The notes under the pieces: model-generated
What the model saw: the letters and a program-made list of their open reading frames with translations, nothing else
What the model was told of the DNA's origin: nothing
The model's database searches: none
Program-made: the position numbers and the translations under genes
Source of the DNA: Mimachlamys varia
Taxonomy: Eukaryota > Mollusca > Bivalvia > Pectinida > Pectinidae
Assembly (NCBI GenBank): GCA_947623455.1
Contig: OX392536.1
Coordinates: forward strand, 37,639,465-37,703,464
DNA length: 64,000 nucleotides
Direction: 5' to 3'
In this document: one piece after another, positions 12,401 to 24,600 of the stretch
How positions within the stretch are numbered: the first letter of the stretch is position 1
Layout of the letters: every line of letters begins with the position of its first letter

Positions 12401-13400
12401 ATGAAAAACACAAAGTGATCATCTAATATTAATGGCAGCACGTCCTTAAATAGCATCACACAAACTAATGATTAACTCAGAAGCGTATGTCAACATCCAT
12501 CGGTTATCACGTCGTGAACCTGAAACTGGACAAAACATCTAGACATGACGTCATATATCGTACGTGTAAAGACAGCGACAGTAGTCTTACCATTGATAGT
12601 ACATATGTACTGCCCACTTGAGAACTATATCATTTGTTACCTATTAAATGACTTTCAAAAGAAAAGGTACAAGCTTCTGTCATGAGAAAACACAAATATC
12701 ATTTTCTATGTCCCAGTGCATTAATTACTTACCTCGCTGAATTTGAATCGTTAACAGCTTTGGATCAAAATCTCGATGTCGCCCTTCTACATATATCCGT
12801 ACCATGACACTTTCACCTTATTTGTTTTATTTATTTCTGTAGTCTTATTAATTCAGTGCACGTATCTTAAACCTTGGCGTTGTATACTCTCGTAGTAGAT
12901 TGATATCACTTTAATTTGATGTTTGGGTTTACATAGGGTAAGATTTCGATAACTCAATATCTATGTTTACCTGTCTAAGATTACACAATTCATAGCGAGC
13001 TCTGGTGGAAATGACGAATCGCCAGATTGCAGCCAAAAAGTCGACATTATACTTTTGTTCCGTACATACCGTTAACTTTCCAATATCAGTATAAAGGAAT
13101 TATTTCAATGATATTCATAAACGTTTAGGGTGGTCGGCAGGTGCAGTAGATACTCTAATTTCTTCATTACTACCTCATCGTGCTAATATTCCGGCCAACA
13201 ACTTCATATTTATTGTAAGATAAAGAAAGTTAATGATTATAAATCAACATTTATTAAAAAATGTAAGAGCTTTTAATTGTTCTTCAAAGTATTGAGCAGA
13301 TTGGTAGCGTGGTTAATACCTCGGCCTTCCTAAAGGCGGCCGGTGTTCTTTCCCCAACAGACGCCGTGCACATGCATGGATTATTTGAAGAAAGCATTGT
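12400..13400. other. Non-coding spacer before the CR1-like element
   Basis: No gene is supportable. At 13180-13240 a GTGCTAATATTCCGGCCAAC stretch resembles the 3' part of the SINE at 10225-10420. At 13290-13370 a TTGGTAGCGTGG...GGCGGCCGGTGTTC block looks like a worn tRNA-type head. Confidence 0.4.
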
Positions 13401-13534
13401 TTCTCCTCACTGTTGAGGGATTCCGAATGAGGAGGTGGCAGGTAAAATGATTCTATTTTTGTAAATTTTAGCAATTTATATAAAAGATGGTAAAACTATA
13501 TACATGTACATCGTAGTTATTTGTTTAGTAAAGA

Positions 13535-16283
13535 GAGAGAGTGTTGAATCCAGCGACAGCCGATTTAAAGGCATTTAAATCGGTTGATTGGGCTATAGCT
13601 GTAGGGATAGAGTTCCAATTAAGTGACAGAAGTTCGAGGGAAGAAGGAATATTTATATTGTTTTGTGGCTGTGTTGATTTGTTGGAGTTTGTGAGCTCCC
13701 CTGGTTCTCCTGTCCCCCTGATTGAGATAATCTGATGGTGGTATAGCTGTCAGCCCATTGATGATGTTAAACATCATGGTGAGTCTGGCTTTTGCCCTCC
13801 GTTGTGCTAAGGACTCCCAGTTCAGAGACTGGATCATAGCTGTTACACAGCCAGGCTCTCTAGACCTATAGTTGTTGTGTACATACCGAGCAGCCAGACG
13901 CTGGACCGATTCTAGCAGCATAGTATTATCTACAGAGTGGGGATCCCAACAAGTCGAGGCATACTCGATGGTAGGTCTAACCAGGGAGATATATGTTTGT
14001 TCCTTGACCTGCTTTGTGCATGATGACAGATTGCGACGTAAGAAGCCTAGTGTCTTATTGGCTTTACTTACAGTAGAGATGATGTGCTTACTCCAGCTAA
14101 GGTCAGAAGAGATAGTTACCTCAAGGTATTTACTGGCTGGGACATTTTCTAGTACCTCATTATGCAGGCTGTAATCATTTACTATTGGACTTTTGTTTGT
14201 TGTGATGTTAATTATGCAACATTTACTGGCATTTAAGTCTATTTGCCATTTGTCTACCCAGGCCTGGAGATTGTCAAGGTCAGATTGTAGTACCTTGCAA
14301 TCATCTGGTGTCATCTGCAAATAATTTGATTTTACATGATACAGATTCGACAATGTCGTGTATATAAACTAAAAACAGAAGTGGGCCGATGACTGTCCCC
14401 TGAGGTACCCCAGACAGAACAGGGGCTTTAGCAGATTTAGTCCCGTTAAGTAAAACAAGTTGGTCACGGGATAGCAGGAAAGATCTTATCCAGGAGAGCG
14501 TAGAATTTCTGATACCATAGAAGTTTAATTTTGACAGTAGTCTTTCATGAGGTACTTTGTCAAACGCTTTTGAAAAATCTAATAAAGCAATGTCTGTTTG
14601 GGTTCTGTTTTCCATGTTACAGCAGAGATCATCCACAGTGAGAATTAATTGGGTTTCTGTAGAATGTCTAGATCTGAAACCATGTTGGAATGTGGTTAAG
14701 ATGTTAAGTCTGTCCAAGTGTGACATTGTTACTGTGAATTTACAGGTGAGAGACACTGGACGGTAATTGGCAGCTGTTTGTTTGTCCCCCTTTTTGAAGA
14801 CAGGTACAATGTGGGCTTCCCGCCAGTCATTTGGCACCGAACCAGTGTCAATAGAAATGAAACAACTTGGTAAGGGCAGGAGTGATTTCTGCAGCAAAAT
14901 CTTTCAGGACTCGAGCTGGAATAGTGTCTGGGCCTGTAGCTTTGTGGATATTGATGTTATTCAGGAGTTTGAGAATTCCATTTTCAGTTACCGAGATATC
15001 AGGCATTGAGACGAAGGGGCTGCCTGGGAGTATAGGTATATTGGTGGTATCTTCCCTAGTGTATACAGAGTGAAACTGGCTATTGAGGATTTCAGCTTTG
15101 GTTGGGTTATCAGAGTATGTTATCCCATCTGTGGGATTCCTCAGTGGTGGAATGCTTGAGGAGTCTACCTTTTTGCTACTAATGTAGCTCCAAAACTTTT
15201 TGGGGTTCTCTTTTGCCTGGGGACTGATTATCTCTCTCATATACAGACTCTGCGCTTTCCTGGTTTCCTTCTGCATATGGGACTTGATGTTACGGTATCT
15301 GTCCCAATCTTGGGATTTCTTTGATTTCCTAGCTTTATCATGAGATCGGGTTTTTTTGCCTAGATAGTCTGTTAATATCGTTATTAGACCAGGGATTAGT
15401 AAATTTCGAACGGGAAAGTTTGTTTGGGACACGTTCCTTAATGGCTGTAATAATTGTATGTTTGAAATGGTCCCATGCCTGGTTGATGTTTAAATCTTCA
15501 GTAAGAATGATGTTCAGACCATTTCTGATATCGAGCCGCATCTTGTCAATATTGGCTTTGCCCCAGAGTCGAATTTTTCGTCTTGGCTGTTTTTTAGGTG
15601 GGATAGACACTTTGTTATCTACCATTACAATATCATGGTCCGATAACCCAGGTAGAGGCTTACATTTCTTAACTAAAGATGGCATGTTTGTTAGGAACAA
15701 ATCAAGAGTGTTGTTAAGTCTAGTTGGAAAGGTGACTATTTGTTCCAGGGACAAGTCATTGAACAGATTTAGAAACTGCTCGCTAATTGTCTTTGGGTAG
15801 TTCCTACTAGTAATTTGACCTGCTGGCCAAGATATATCGCTGAGATTGAAGTCTCCCCCAAGCCATAGCTAGTGGTTTGGATGGTTTCTGAATAGAGTAG
15901 AAATTTCTTCAATTGAATCTTCTATGTAACGAGGATTGGTCATATTAGGGGGTCTATAGTAGGCAGCTATGACAACTGGTTTCTGCTTACTCAATTGGAC
16001 TTTAGCAGCAACAAGTTCAACTTTGTTGCTTCTATATGCAAGAGTGGCATTTAGGTGTTTCTTTACTGCCACCATGACACCACCACTACGAGATCTGGTC
16101 GTTACGGAATAACTCATATTCTGCTGGGAAGACTTCAAGATCGCCTATTTCCGGTTTGAGCCAGGTCTCTGAGGCAATGAATATGTCTGGTTTAGATGAT
16201 TCAATAAGTAACATGGTGTCATGGCGTTTGGACTTGACACTCAGAAAATTGACTACAACAGTCCTAAGTGAATGGATTGCCTT
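13535..16283 (-). pseudogene. Retrotransposon ORF2: endonuclease plus reverse transcriptase, frameshifted
   Basis: Segments in order are as follows. Endonuclease start (NFLSVKSKRHDT, then ASETWLKPEI) upstream of 16138. Its middle (RSRSGGVMVAVKKH...AAYYRPP) at 15869-16138, then an in-frame TAG and WLGGDFNLSDISWP. The endonuclease end with GLSDHDIV at 15338-15754. A linker (15432 to 14848) with ENPKKFWSYI and NIHKATGPDTIPARVLKD. The RT core (14897 to 14301) with FKKGDKQTAANYRPVSLT, LLDFSKAFDKVPHERLL, GVPQGTVIGPLLFLVYI and FADDT. The thumb and C-terminus follow at 14353-13619. RT motifs are present, but a piece between RPVSLTC and HLDRLNI appears missing and at least four frame changes are needed. 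It is a dead copy of an enzyme that nicks target DNA and copies its own RNA there. Confidence 0.82.
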
Positions 16284-17045
16284 TTAATTATTTACTGTTG
16301 GTTGGGACTGTGGTATTAGTTTGACAGGAATGGGCGATGATGTGGCCTTTGGTAGAAGAGTTTGTATATTATCCCACTCTATGCTAGAATTTGACAGGCA
16401 GTTTGACAGGTTGGGTGAATCAAGTTCAAAGTGAGAACTTCCATGTCTGGAAGATAGGCCTGAGCTATGACAGGTTGAAATTGTAGAAGATGTTATGGAG
16501 TCATAGAGGCAATCAGATTTGTTGAGATTGGCACATTTGGAACATTTCCACGCATCAACTACACCGGAGTGGTTATGTGATGTGTTATCATGACATTTGG
16601 TATGAGCCCAGTTGTTACAATTATCACAAACACGTTTATTATGATAGCTCTTAACTGGTTTGTAGCAAACCATGCATGGAAATTTTGTTACATTACGTGA
16701 CTCACACTTACGGCATGCCCATGCTAATGACTGATGATTGACATGGTGTTGGAAAGAGGCTTCAGTCATACTTATACAATCAAGGTGCACCCATTGATTG
16801 CACTTGTCACAGCCAAGACTGTTTTGTTTTTCTTTGACTGCCCTTCTACATATGGCACATGGAATCTTAGCTGTGGGGCCAGGATTGAGCTCCACTTGGT
16901 TGCTGAGTATGAGTTTGATAAGGAGATGTATGTTTTTGGCATTACCTGATGTCAGGAAACGTTTGTTAAATGAGACTTCTCTAAGCCAGTAGAATATGCA
17001 TGTGTTATTGTCAATGCAGTCTTTACTTACACAGTAAGTTTGCAT
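16284..17045 (-). CDS. Retrotransposon ORF1 with two PHD/zinc-finger modules
   Basis: The frame is open for 253 codons. A VELNPGP motif, common near the start of CR1-like ORF1 proteins, is followed by a first Cys/His module (CAICRRAV...CDKCNQWVHLDC...CRKC). A second follows (CMVCYKPV...CDNCNNWAHTKCH...CSKC). The spacing Cx2C...Cx2C...Hx2C...Cx2C is that of PHD-type zinc fingers. A Ser-rich tail of about 80 residues ends the frame. In this class ORF1 is thought to bind nucleic acid or chromatin and form the RNP with the element RNA; that role is family knowledge. This is the only undamaged frame of the element. The true start lies at or after the first Met, which is uncertain. Confidence 0.75.
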   Translation of the reverse strand: MQTYCVSKDCIDNNTCIFYWLREVSFNKRFLTSGNAKNIHLLIKLILSNQVELNPGPTAKIPCAICRRAVKEKQNSLGCDKCNQWVHLDCISMTEASFQHHVNHQSLAWACRKCESRNVTKFPCMVCYKPVKSYHNKRVCDNCNNWAHTKCHDNTSHNHSGVVDAWKCSKCANLNKSDCLYDSITSSTISTCHSSGLSSRHGSSHFELDSPNLSNCLSNSSIEWDNIQTLLPKATSSPIPVKLIPQSQPTVNN

Positions 17046-17099
17046 TAACGGCGAGGGTGTGGATGAAGTTCCCTGCTCAAAGAATAAGGTACGTTTGTT

Positions 17100-17346
17100 T
17101 GGTTACTGGTACAGCAGCAGTTGAAACTCGTATTTTGTAAACTAGGGTCATTTTGAACGGTCTTCTAACTTCAGCTTGTTGTTAAAGTGGGCCACACCTG
17201 AATTATTTTCAATTCTTTGAATTTTTCTGTCAAGAGTTTCTTTTTAGTTACTGCTTGGTTTTCTTCGTTTTAGATTCATATTTTTGCCTCGATTATTTTC
17301 ATAATCCCCCAAAAAATTCCTGAAGTTACGTATATTGGGCCTTTAA
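17100..17346. mobile_element. Truncated TTAA-ended MITE
   Basis: This stretch matches 47293-47558 closely, from GGTTACTGGTACAGCAGCAG to GAAGTTACGTATATTGGG and CCTTTAA. The other copy has both inverted ends; this one lacks the first 130 bp or so, exactly where the CR1-like element starts. The right TTAA is at 17343-17346. Confidence 0.75.
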
Positions 17347-18530
17347 ATGGCGTTGGTCATTACGCCACATTTATCTTTTACGACTAAACTAGGAATAATA
17401 ATAGCATATAACTTTACCAAAGGATACAATGGATAACTCTCGCATGGCAGATGTTGTCAATGAAGCAGAAGATGTCATTACATCAAAATTGTACAAGTCT
17501 GTAAGAGGCCGAATAGGCCTGCATTAGCTATCTCATCATGATCAGTGACAAACCAACTATATTAAGGTTATATGCATTTGATCCCAGAATGTTACATGTC
17601 AAATACCAAGACCTTGTTCTTGAGCCTCCCACTTTTTAAGGAAGTTATATATGTGTTTTAATACCTTTGACTTACAACTTTGAACATATTCCAATTCAAC
17701 CATTTGAACAAAATTTTCTGAAGTCTCTTTGCAGTGTAAAGAACTTATTCATAGACCAAACTGTTGCCATAATATCTTATATAAAAATATACAAAAAAAA
17801 TCTGATATATAGGAGATAGAAAGGTCAAACATAAAGGTCAAAAGTTGACTTGGTGTAACTTTTCTGAAAATATATGTTCTATAACACATTCTCATAGTTA
17901 TATGGTGAAAAATGTTGATAATTAACAACACACCCGTCATCATCTCTTGTATCAACAGTTTATTACATATCATAACAAATTACATCACTTAATACATGTG
18001 TGTATAGAGTAACCAAATAATATACATCATTTCATCTGACAAGTCTTAAACAAGTGTTCAACATGATTCTTTGAATCGCAGAAAGATTTTAAGATTATTC
18101 AGATCTTCAGGAAATTAATTGTAGAGGCAGCACACATCGTATTCGACCCAAAAAGCACACTGCACTTTACATAAACACAAAAGAGAAGTGCTTATAACAT
18201 AACCATATGCCAGGGGAAAAGTTTCATGAGGAAACAAGGTGAAGGGTGGGGGTGTGGGGGTGGAGGAGAGGAAGTGCTTTTTTGCTTATCATAAACAGTC
18301 TTCGGTTTAAAGACTAGATTGTACTGGCAGATCAGTGAGGTAAGGAACTTTTATAGGTTTAACTTAAATAGCACATCCATCCTCTCTCCCTGGAAAAAAG
18401 GTAGGGTTGCTCTTATAGCTGCAGCTGTGCTTATTTGGTTAAATACGGTATACTTACATTGAAATGACAGCTTTCCGACACATTTTAATTAACAGGCTTA
18501 AGAGTGAACTACCTTTCAGATAAATTTATT
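17347..18530. other. Spacer downstream of MCMBP
   Basis: No coding signal. A G-rich run (GGGTGGGGGTGTGGGGGTGG) at about 18245-18265 on + could form a G-quadruplex. The reverse complement of AATAAA at 18525-18530 is a likely MCMBP poly(A) signal, about 124 bp past its stop. Confidence 0.5.
18525..18530 (-). terminator. Likely MCMBP poly(A) signal
   Basis: TTTATT on + is AATAAA on the coding strand, about 124 bp beyond the TAA at 18654-18656. The distance is normal for a short 3' UTR. It was assigned on motif and position only. Confidence 0.5.
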
Positions 18531-18653
18531 TTTTACGAAATAAACGAATTTGATCATGTATTCAATTCTACTGAAATTGCAAAAATATGCTTTTGAAGTA
18601 GGCAAAATCAGGGATGACAACAATCAGCACCATGTCCGTGTATAACCTCCTCG

Positions 18654-21600
18654 TTAGTTTGTGTTGGCAGTGGTTTGTGGTATCCGCTGTTTACGTTGAG
18701 CTTCCATAGATTTTGCCTTTGTCCATAGATTTTGTGACGGGCATGTCTGCAAGTGGCCGATTGATAATAACCTAAAACAGCAGTGAAATAAAGAATTGTA
18801 GTCTCTGAGCATGATACAACAAGCTAATTTGTAGAATTAATATCCCCCGCTTTTCCCCCTTTTGTAATCATAGTGTAGGTAAAATCTTTTGTAGTGTTCA
18901 TGCTGTTGACACAAGATATGGATGAATTGCTTGGTACACAGAAATTGGATATGTGTTGCCGTGATGGCACGGAAACGTTAATCAAGGGGCAAAAACTCCA
19001 CACAGACGCCACTGTATGGCATAACTTTACCTCGGATCTTCGGACCAGGTGAGCTAAAAAGTGTTTCATTTGGAATAAGTAGGTCACTCAAGATTCCAAA
19101 AACATTAGAAAGGGAAATTTATAAAGTTTAAAGTTTTAATTAATTCTACCAACTAAAATATAGTTTGTGACGTATATATAGTAACATAAACATGCACATA
19201 AAAGAAATGAAACCTAAAGTATAAAAGAAATAATTTCACCAAAGACGACTCAACTTTCCTAGCCAGGAGAAAAAGAAACCCAACAAAAAAATTTCGACAT
19301 AAATTGCAATTTTTAAACCTGATAAGATATCTTTAAATCAGAAACAGTGCTGGTTGATAGCTGTTAAGTATATACAATGCACTCCTCTTTATATCATGTT
19401 GCATCTGTCAGACAAAAACATGATATTAACAGGAATGTGACATTATGGGAAACACGTTTTTCCACTAAATCTAGTGCATTTCCAATTTCCATACCTAAAA
19501 GTAATCTATTCAATGTACATCTGAAGATGTTTCAATTTATGGATAACATTATTTCAATTAAAAATCATTTTTGGGGTTGTTTTTTATTTTCTTTGCAACA
19601 TTTTGTACAAGTTGTATCTGAAAGCAATGCAAATGACATCATTTTCTGGGTATTTTATGTGATTGGTTTAAAAAAAACATGATATTAAGAGGAATTCACC
19701 TCAAAATACATGATATTAACCAAATAGAATTACATAGATTATATAAAGAGAAAAATGGTGCTTTGGAAAAACATGATATGAAGAGGAATGTGATATTAAC
19801 AGGAGTGATATTAAGTGGAGTCCACTGTATTATGAACATCAAGCTAAACTTACCTGACTAAATTCAGGAGTTTATGGAAATCATCTATGGTCATATTCTT
19901 TGGGTCGTCTTTTCTGATGTTTACAAAATCATCTTGAATAGCCTGTAAAATTAGCGTTATAATCTATGATATATCAACAATAGAGGACTTTATACAAACA
20001 TAGGATGCAACATGTACAATGATAGCAATTTTACTCGAACACCTGTCAGAAATCAATAGTGCTGTCACGATACCCGAAAACTGTACCACGATATATTGCA
20101 ATACAGAGTGACTGTATCAGGGTACGTACCACAATATATTGATTTGGCAAACAGTCACTCCCGTATCAATTGACTTTGTCACAGACAAAAATGCCCCCAT
20201 ATGGCACTTTTTTGCCTTTTTATTTTACAAACAATCATAGCCGTCATCAGCCATACTTGCTGTTGTATTTGACAAAGTAGGAGGGACGCTTGAGAAAATA
20301 GATAGGGCTCTTGAAAGTTCAAACATTAATCTGATTCAGACTACTGTTTTTCTTGGAATTCATGCAAAATATTGAAGGAAATTAGGCAAGATTGAATGTA
20401 AGTACTCAAAATTAACCTGTACCACAAAAAACTGGTATTTCAATTTCATACCGCGGTGAAACCCAGTTCTACTGACACATTGCAATATACCGGTATATCG
20501 TGACAGCACTAGAAATCAATTTAGATTACCAGGGACTACCTTAAACCCAGCTCACTTTCTTGATATAAATTTCAGTGTCTGCCCATTAAAATATTTCTAT
20601 TGTATCTTTACTTGATATAAGTATTTTCTGACCTTTTATTTACTAAAATCAAATTCTATTTCACTGTGTTATGTATTAAATGTAAGAAGACCAAATTAAA
20701 GAGCATCAGTTAAGGTCTCTCGGTCCGTTGATTATCGTTCTTGGCAAAAACATGGCCGCTTTGACGGATATAAAATTTGATACCTATCCTGGGTAAGAAA
20801 TTCACCATACATACGCCGATGATCATGCAATTTGCAATCCGGCAAAGACCCAAGCGTCTGCTAGAATCAATGTAAACGCTAGAAGGTTAAGTTAGTAATG
20901 TAAACACCAAGACAACCTATATGTCCGTTAATTCTTTACAACTGCATCATTAAACAAACACATTGCTTTATATTTATTCGATATTTAATGCAACATGTTC
21001 TGATGATATCACTATTCAATAAATGCTAGTTATAAACTATTTTCTGTGTAATCTGATACCAGGCGAGTGGATACATTCAAATCAGGCTAAAGCAATCGAT
21101 AAACTAAGTATCTCGCTACTTTCAACGCATTATATGTGATATGGGAAAATCTGTACCTCCTACAATTAAGTCCAGTTTCAGTGAAAGGGGAGGCAATTGA
21201 AATAAAAAAAAAACAATAATTCTGATTATTTTTCGCAAATTTTAAGTGAAAAAATGTTTTTGGTTCAATTTTTTCATGCTTTGTTAAATAAGGATTGTTT
21301 CTTCATAACATAACTTTAAAAAACAGTTTTTCATCCACACAATGTTTTGATATTTGAAAATGTTGATGAAAAACATACATATAATTGTTTGTTTTGTTGA
21401 ATAACAGTTATACGAAACGTAAAATATTTGCCTTTTTTCCCGTTTTATATGTATATATAACTTTAGGATTGTAATACATTAAAACGTAATATGTTAGTTG
21501 TTGATTTCGCTCTTTCTGGTTTTTTCCCTGAAAATATCAGTTTTTCACCCCGAAAACATTTCTGAAGTTTTTCGGCCAATTACAACAAAAATAATTGATC

Positions 21601-24600
21601 TTTATACACTAGTAAACATTTGAGTGAAATTTCATGAAATTCCTATGGATATTGACAAAGGAACCGAGTGACCTTAAGCTAGAAAATAAATAAATAGATT
21701 CTCCAATCATTTATCTGTGTGAGGAATCATTTTACAACACTGAATTAGCAGGGTCAGTTGTAAAATAACACTATATACTACCCAGATGGATAGTTTCTGG
21801 TCGATAAAAAAATTCACAAATTGTTAAGTCATATGAAACGCTAAAGAGATCCAGATAGGAGCAGGGAGGGTTAACAATAATTACTTACAGTTTGTATATC
21901 CCCTGCCATACTGTAGTCCAACATCTTGGCTGTGGTTAGATATAAACGGAATTTGTTGAGGAACTCTGTGTTCATAAGATTATCAAGTCTGGAGAAGTAA
22001 TCCTGTAGACTTATACCAGCGGGTATACTGGCAGCTAGCGGTACTAAACAGTCACTCTGAAACATAGAACATAGTGTCCTTAACTCATTCACTGTTGAAA
22101 GTTCATTATGAACTATTCTAACCATTGAATTGGAAGGGTTCATGTGTCTTTGGGGGTGAACGAGTTAAACATTGGCTGAGCTGGTGATTCCAACTAGTGA
22201 CATGGATTGTTTAACAGTTATCAATAATTTTGAAGATTGATGTATGATTTATCAATTTAAGGAAGATAATTTCAACCAAATATTGTTGCTAAATATTTAT
22301 AAGGGTATATAAAAAAAAAAAGAAAACCAAGTCTGAATAGCATTAAGCATATAGGTAATGGGTCATTTTCCTGGTAAATGATACTGTTACAAAACAATCT
22401 GAAAGAAGTCAACAAGTGCCTGCAGTGCTACCACTTCATGATCACCTGACAAGTATTTCAAAGATACTCAAATGATGGAAATTAAATTTCGAAAACAGCC
22501 AACTTACCTTTGCTCTCAAAACTAAATTGCAACACTATTACAGACGCATTAAAATGGAGAGAAACATTTTTTTTGTTTCGCAGTAAGTTTTTTTTTTGTC
22601 TTTAAGGCAGATTTGACTATGACTATTCTGGTGATAGCTTACAGGAAGTAGAGATTTGGCCTCCGAGAGCACGAGAACTGACACATCAGACATGAACTCC
22701 TGTCGGTGATAACTGAAGTCATACTCCACTTTCTGCCAGTTTATCAAGTTACCAAGAGCTGTCATGTTCTTTACACCTAAAACATATCCAAAAGTAATCA
22801 TGAAATAACTATTAAAAGGAAGGTTAATAGGGCTTTCCTACATTTAAACTTTAAACATAAATATGCAGTGTATAACATCACTTAATTTGCTAACGAACTA
22901 GAATACTGCATTACATCACATGCTAACGAACTAGAATACTGCATTACATTACATGCTAAAGAACTACAATACTGCATTACATCACATGCTAACGAACTAG
23001 AGTACTGCATTACATCACATGCTAACGAACTAGAATACTGCATTACATTACATGCTAACGAACTACAATACTGCATTACATTACATGCTAAAGAACTACA
23101 ATACTGCATTACATCACATGCTAAAGAACTACAATACTGCATTACATTACATGCTAAAGAACTAGAATACTGCATTACATTACATGCTAAAGAACTACAA
23201 TACTGCATTACATTACATGCTAACGAACTACAATACTGCATAACATTACATGCTAAAGAACTAGAATACTGCATTACATTACATGCTAACGAACTACAAT
23301 ACTGCATTACATTACATGCTAACGAACTAGAATACTGCATTACATTACATGCTAAAGAACTAGAACACTACATTACATTACATGCTAACAAACTACAATA
23401 CTGCATTACATCACATGCTAACAAACTACAATACTGCATTACATTACATGCTAACGAACTAGAATACTGCATTACATTACATGCTATCGAACTACAATAC
23501 TGCATTACATTACATGCTAAAGAACTACAATACTGCATTACATTACATGCTAACAAACTACAATACTGCATTACATTACATGCTAACGAACTAGAATACT
23601 GCATTACATTACATGCTAAAGAACTAGAACACTACATTACATTACATGCTAACAAACTACAATACTGCATTACATCACATGCTAACAAACTACAATACTG
23701 CATTACATTACATGCTCACGAACCAAAATACTGCATTACATCACATGCTAACGAACTAGAATACTGCATTACATTACATGCTGACGAACTAGAATACTGC
23801 ATTACATCACATGCTAACGAACTACAATAATGCATTACATTACATGCTAAAGAACTACAATACTGCATTACATCACATGCTAACGAACTACAATAATGCA
23901 TTACATTACATGCTAAAGAACTAGAATACTGCATTACATTACATGCAAACGAACTAGAATACTGCATTACATTACATGCTCACGAACTAGAATACTGCAT
24001 TACATCACATGCTAACGAACTACAATAATGCATTACATTACATGCTAAAGAACTAGAATACTGCATTACATTACATGCAAACGAACTAGAATACTGCATT
24101 ACATTACATGCTCACGAACTAGAATACTGCATTACATCACATGCTAACGAACTAGAATACTGCATTACATTACATGCTAACGAACTAGAATACTGCATTA
24201 CATTACATGCTAACGAACTACAATACTGCATTACATCACATGCTAACAAACAAGAATTTTAGCATCTTATAAATTTTGTGTACATGTATTTATATTTACA
24301 AACAGCTTTCATTTTATTCACTAGAAAGGAATTAAAAAAGAAATATCACTACAGAAAAAACAAAAACTTTTTTTAGAAAGGTTTTATTTTAAAAAGTTCT
24401 TATTTCAAAAAGTTCTTAATTAAAAAAGTTCTTACTTAAAATGACACTTCCTGATAAGGAAAATTTACTGTGATGTGCAATGCATTCGCATTTTGTACAT
24501 GATCCCAGCTCTACACAAGAGCTATAACAAGGAATGTGAAATGGAGGAGCACTGACCTGGAGTATAATATAACGCCCATGACATGTTAATATTTTCTAGT

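Larger units (their letters stand above)
13400..17095 (-). mobile_element. CR1/L2-type non-LTR retrotransposon, degenerate
   Basis: Read on the minus strand, this holds a PHD-finger ORF1, then an ORF2 with endonuclease and reverse transcriptase, in the order typical of the Jockey/CR1 group. ORF2 is broken by shifts near 16.13, 15.4, 14.87, 14.33 and 13.63 kb and by an in-frame TAG at 15866-15868, so the copy is dead, although the reading is well preserved. The 3' end reaches about 13.4-13.5 kb, past the SIPTAIAQSTDLNAFK-like C-terminus at about 13.54-13.62 kb. The 5' end abuts a truncated TTAA-ended MITE at about 17.1 kb. No target-site duplication was evident. Confidence 0.85.

Noticed and set aside
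13872..15800. Plus-strand frames across the retrotransposon
   Set aside because: They are antisense shadows of ORF2, whose RT and endonuclease motifs are on the minus strand.
22882..23967. Long minus-strand open frames (152, 78 and 83 codons) of [15 protein letters not shown] repeats
   Set aside because: They arise because the 33-bp satellite unit is a multiple of three. Some units carry stops, and the array is in an MCMBP intron.
22886..24256. Regular repeat array suggestive of CRISPR
   Set aside because: There are no unique spacers; the units are contiguous tandem copies. The host is clearly eukaryotic with introns.
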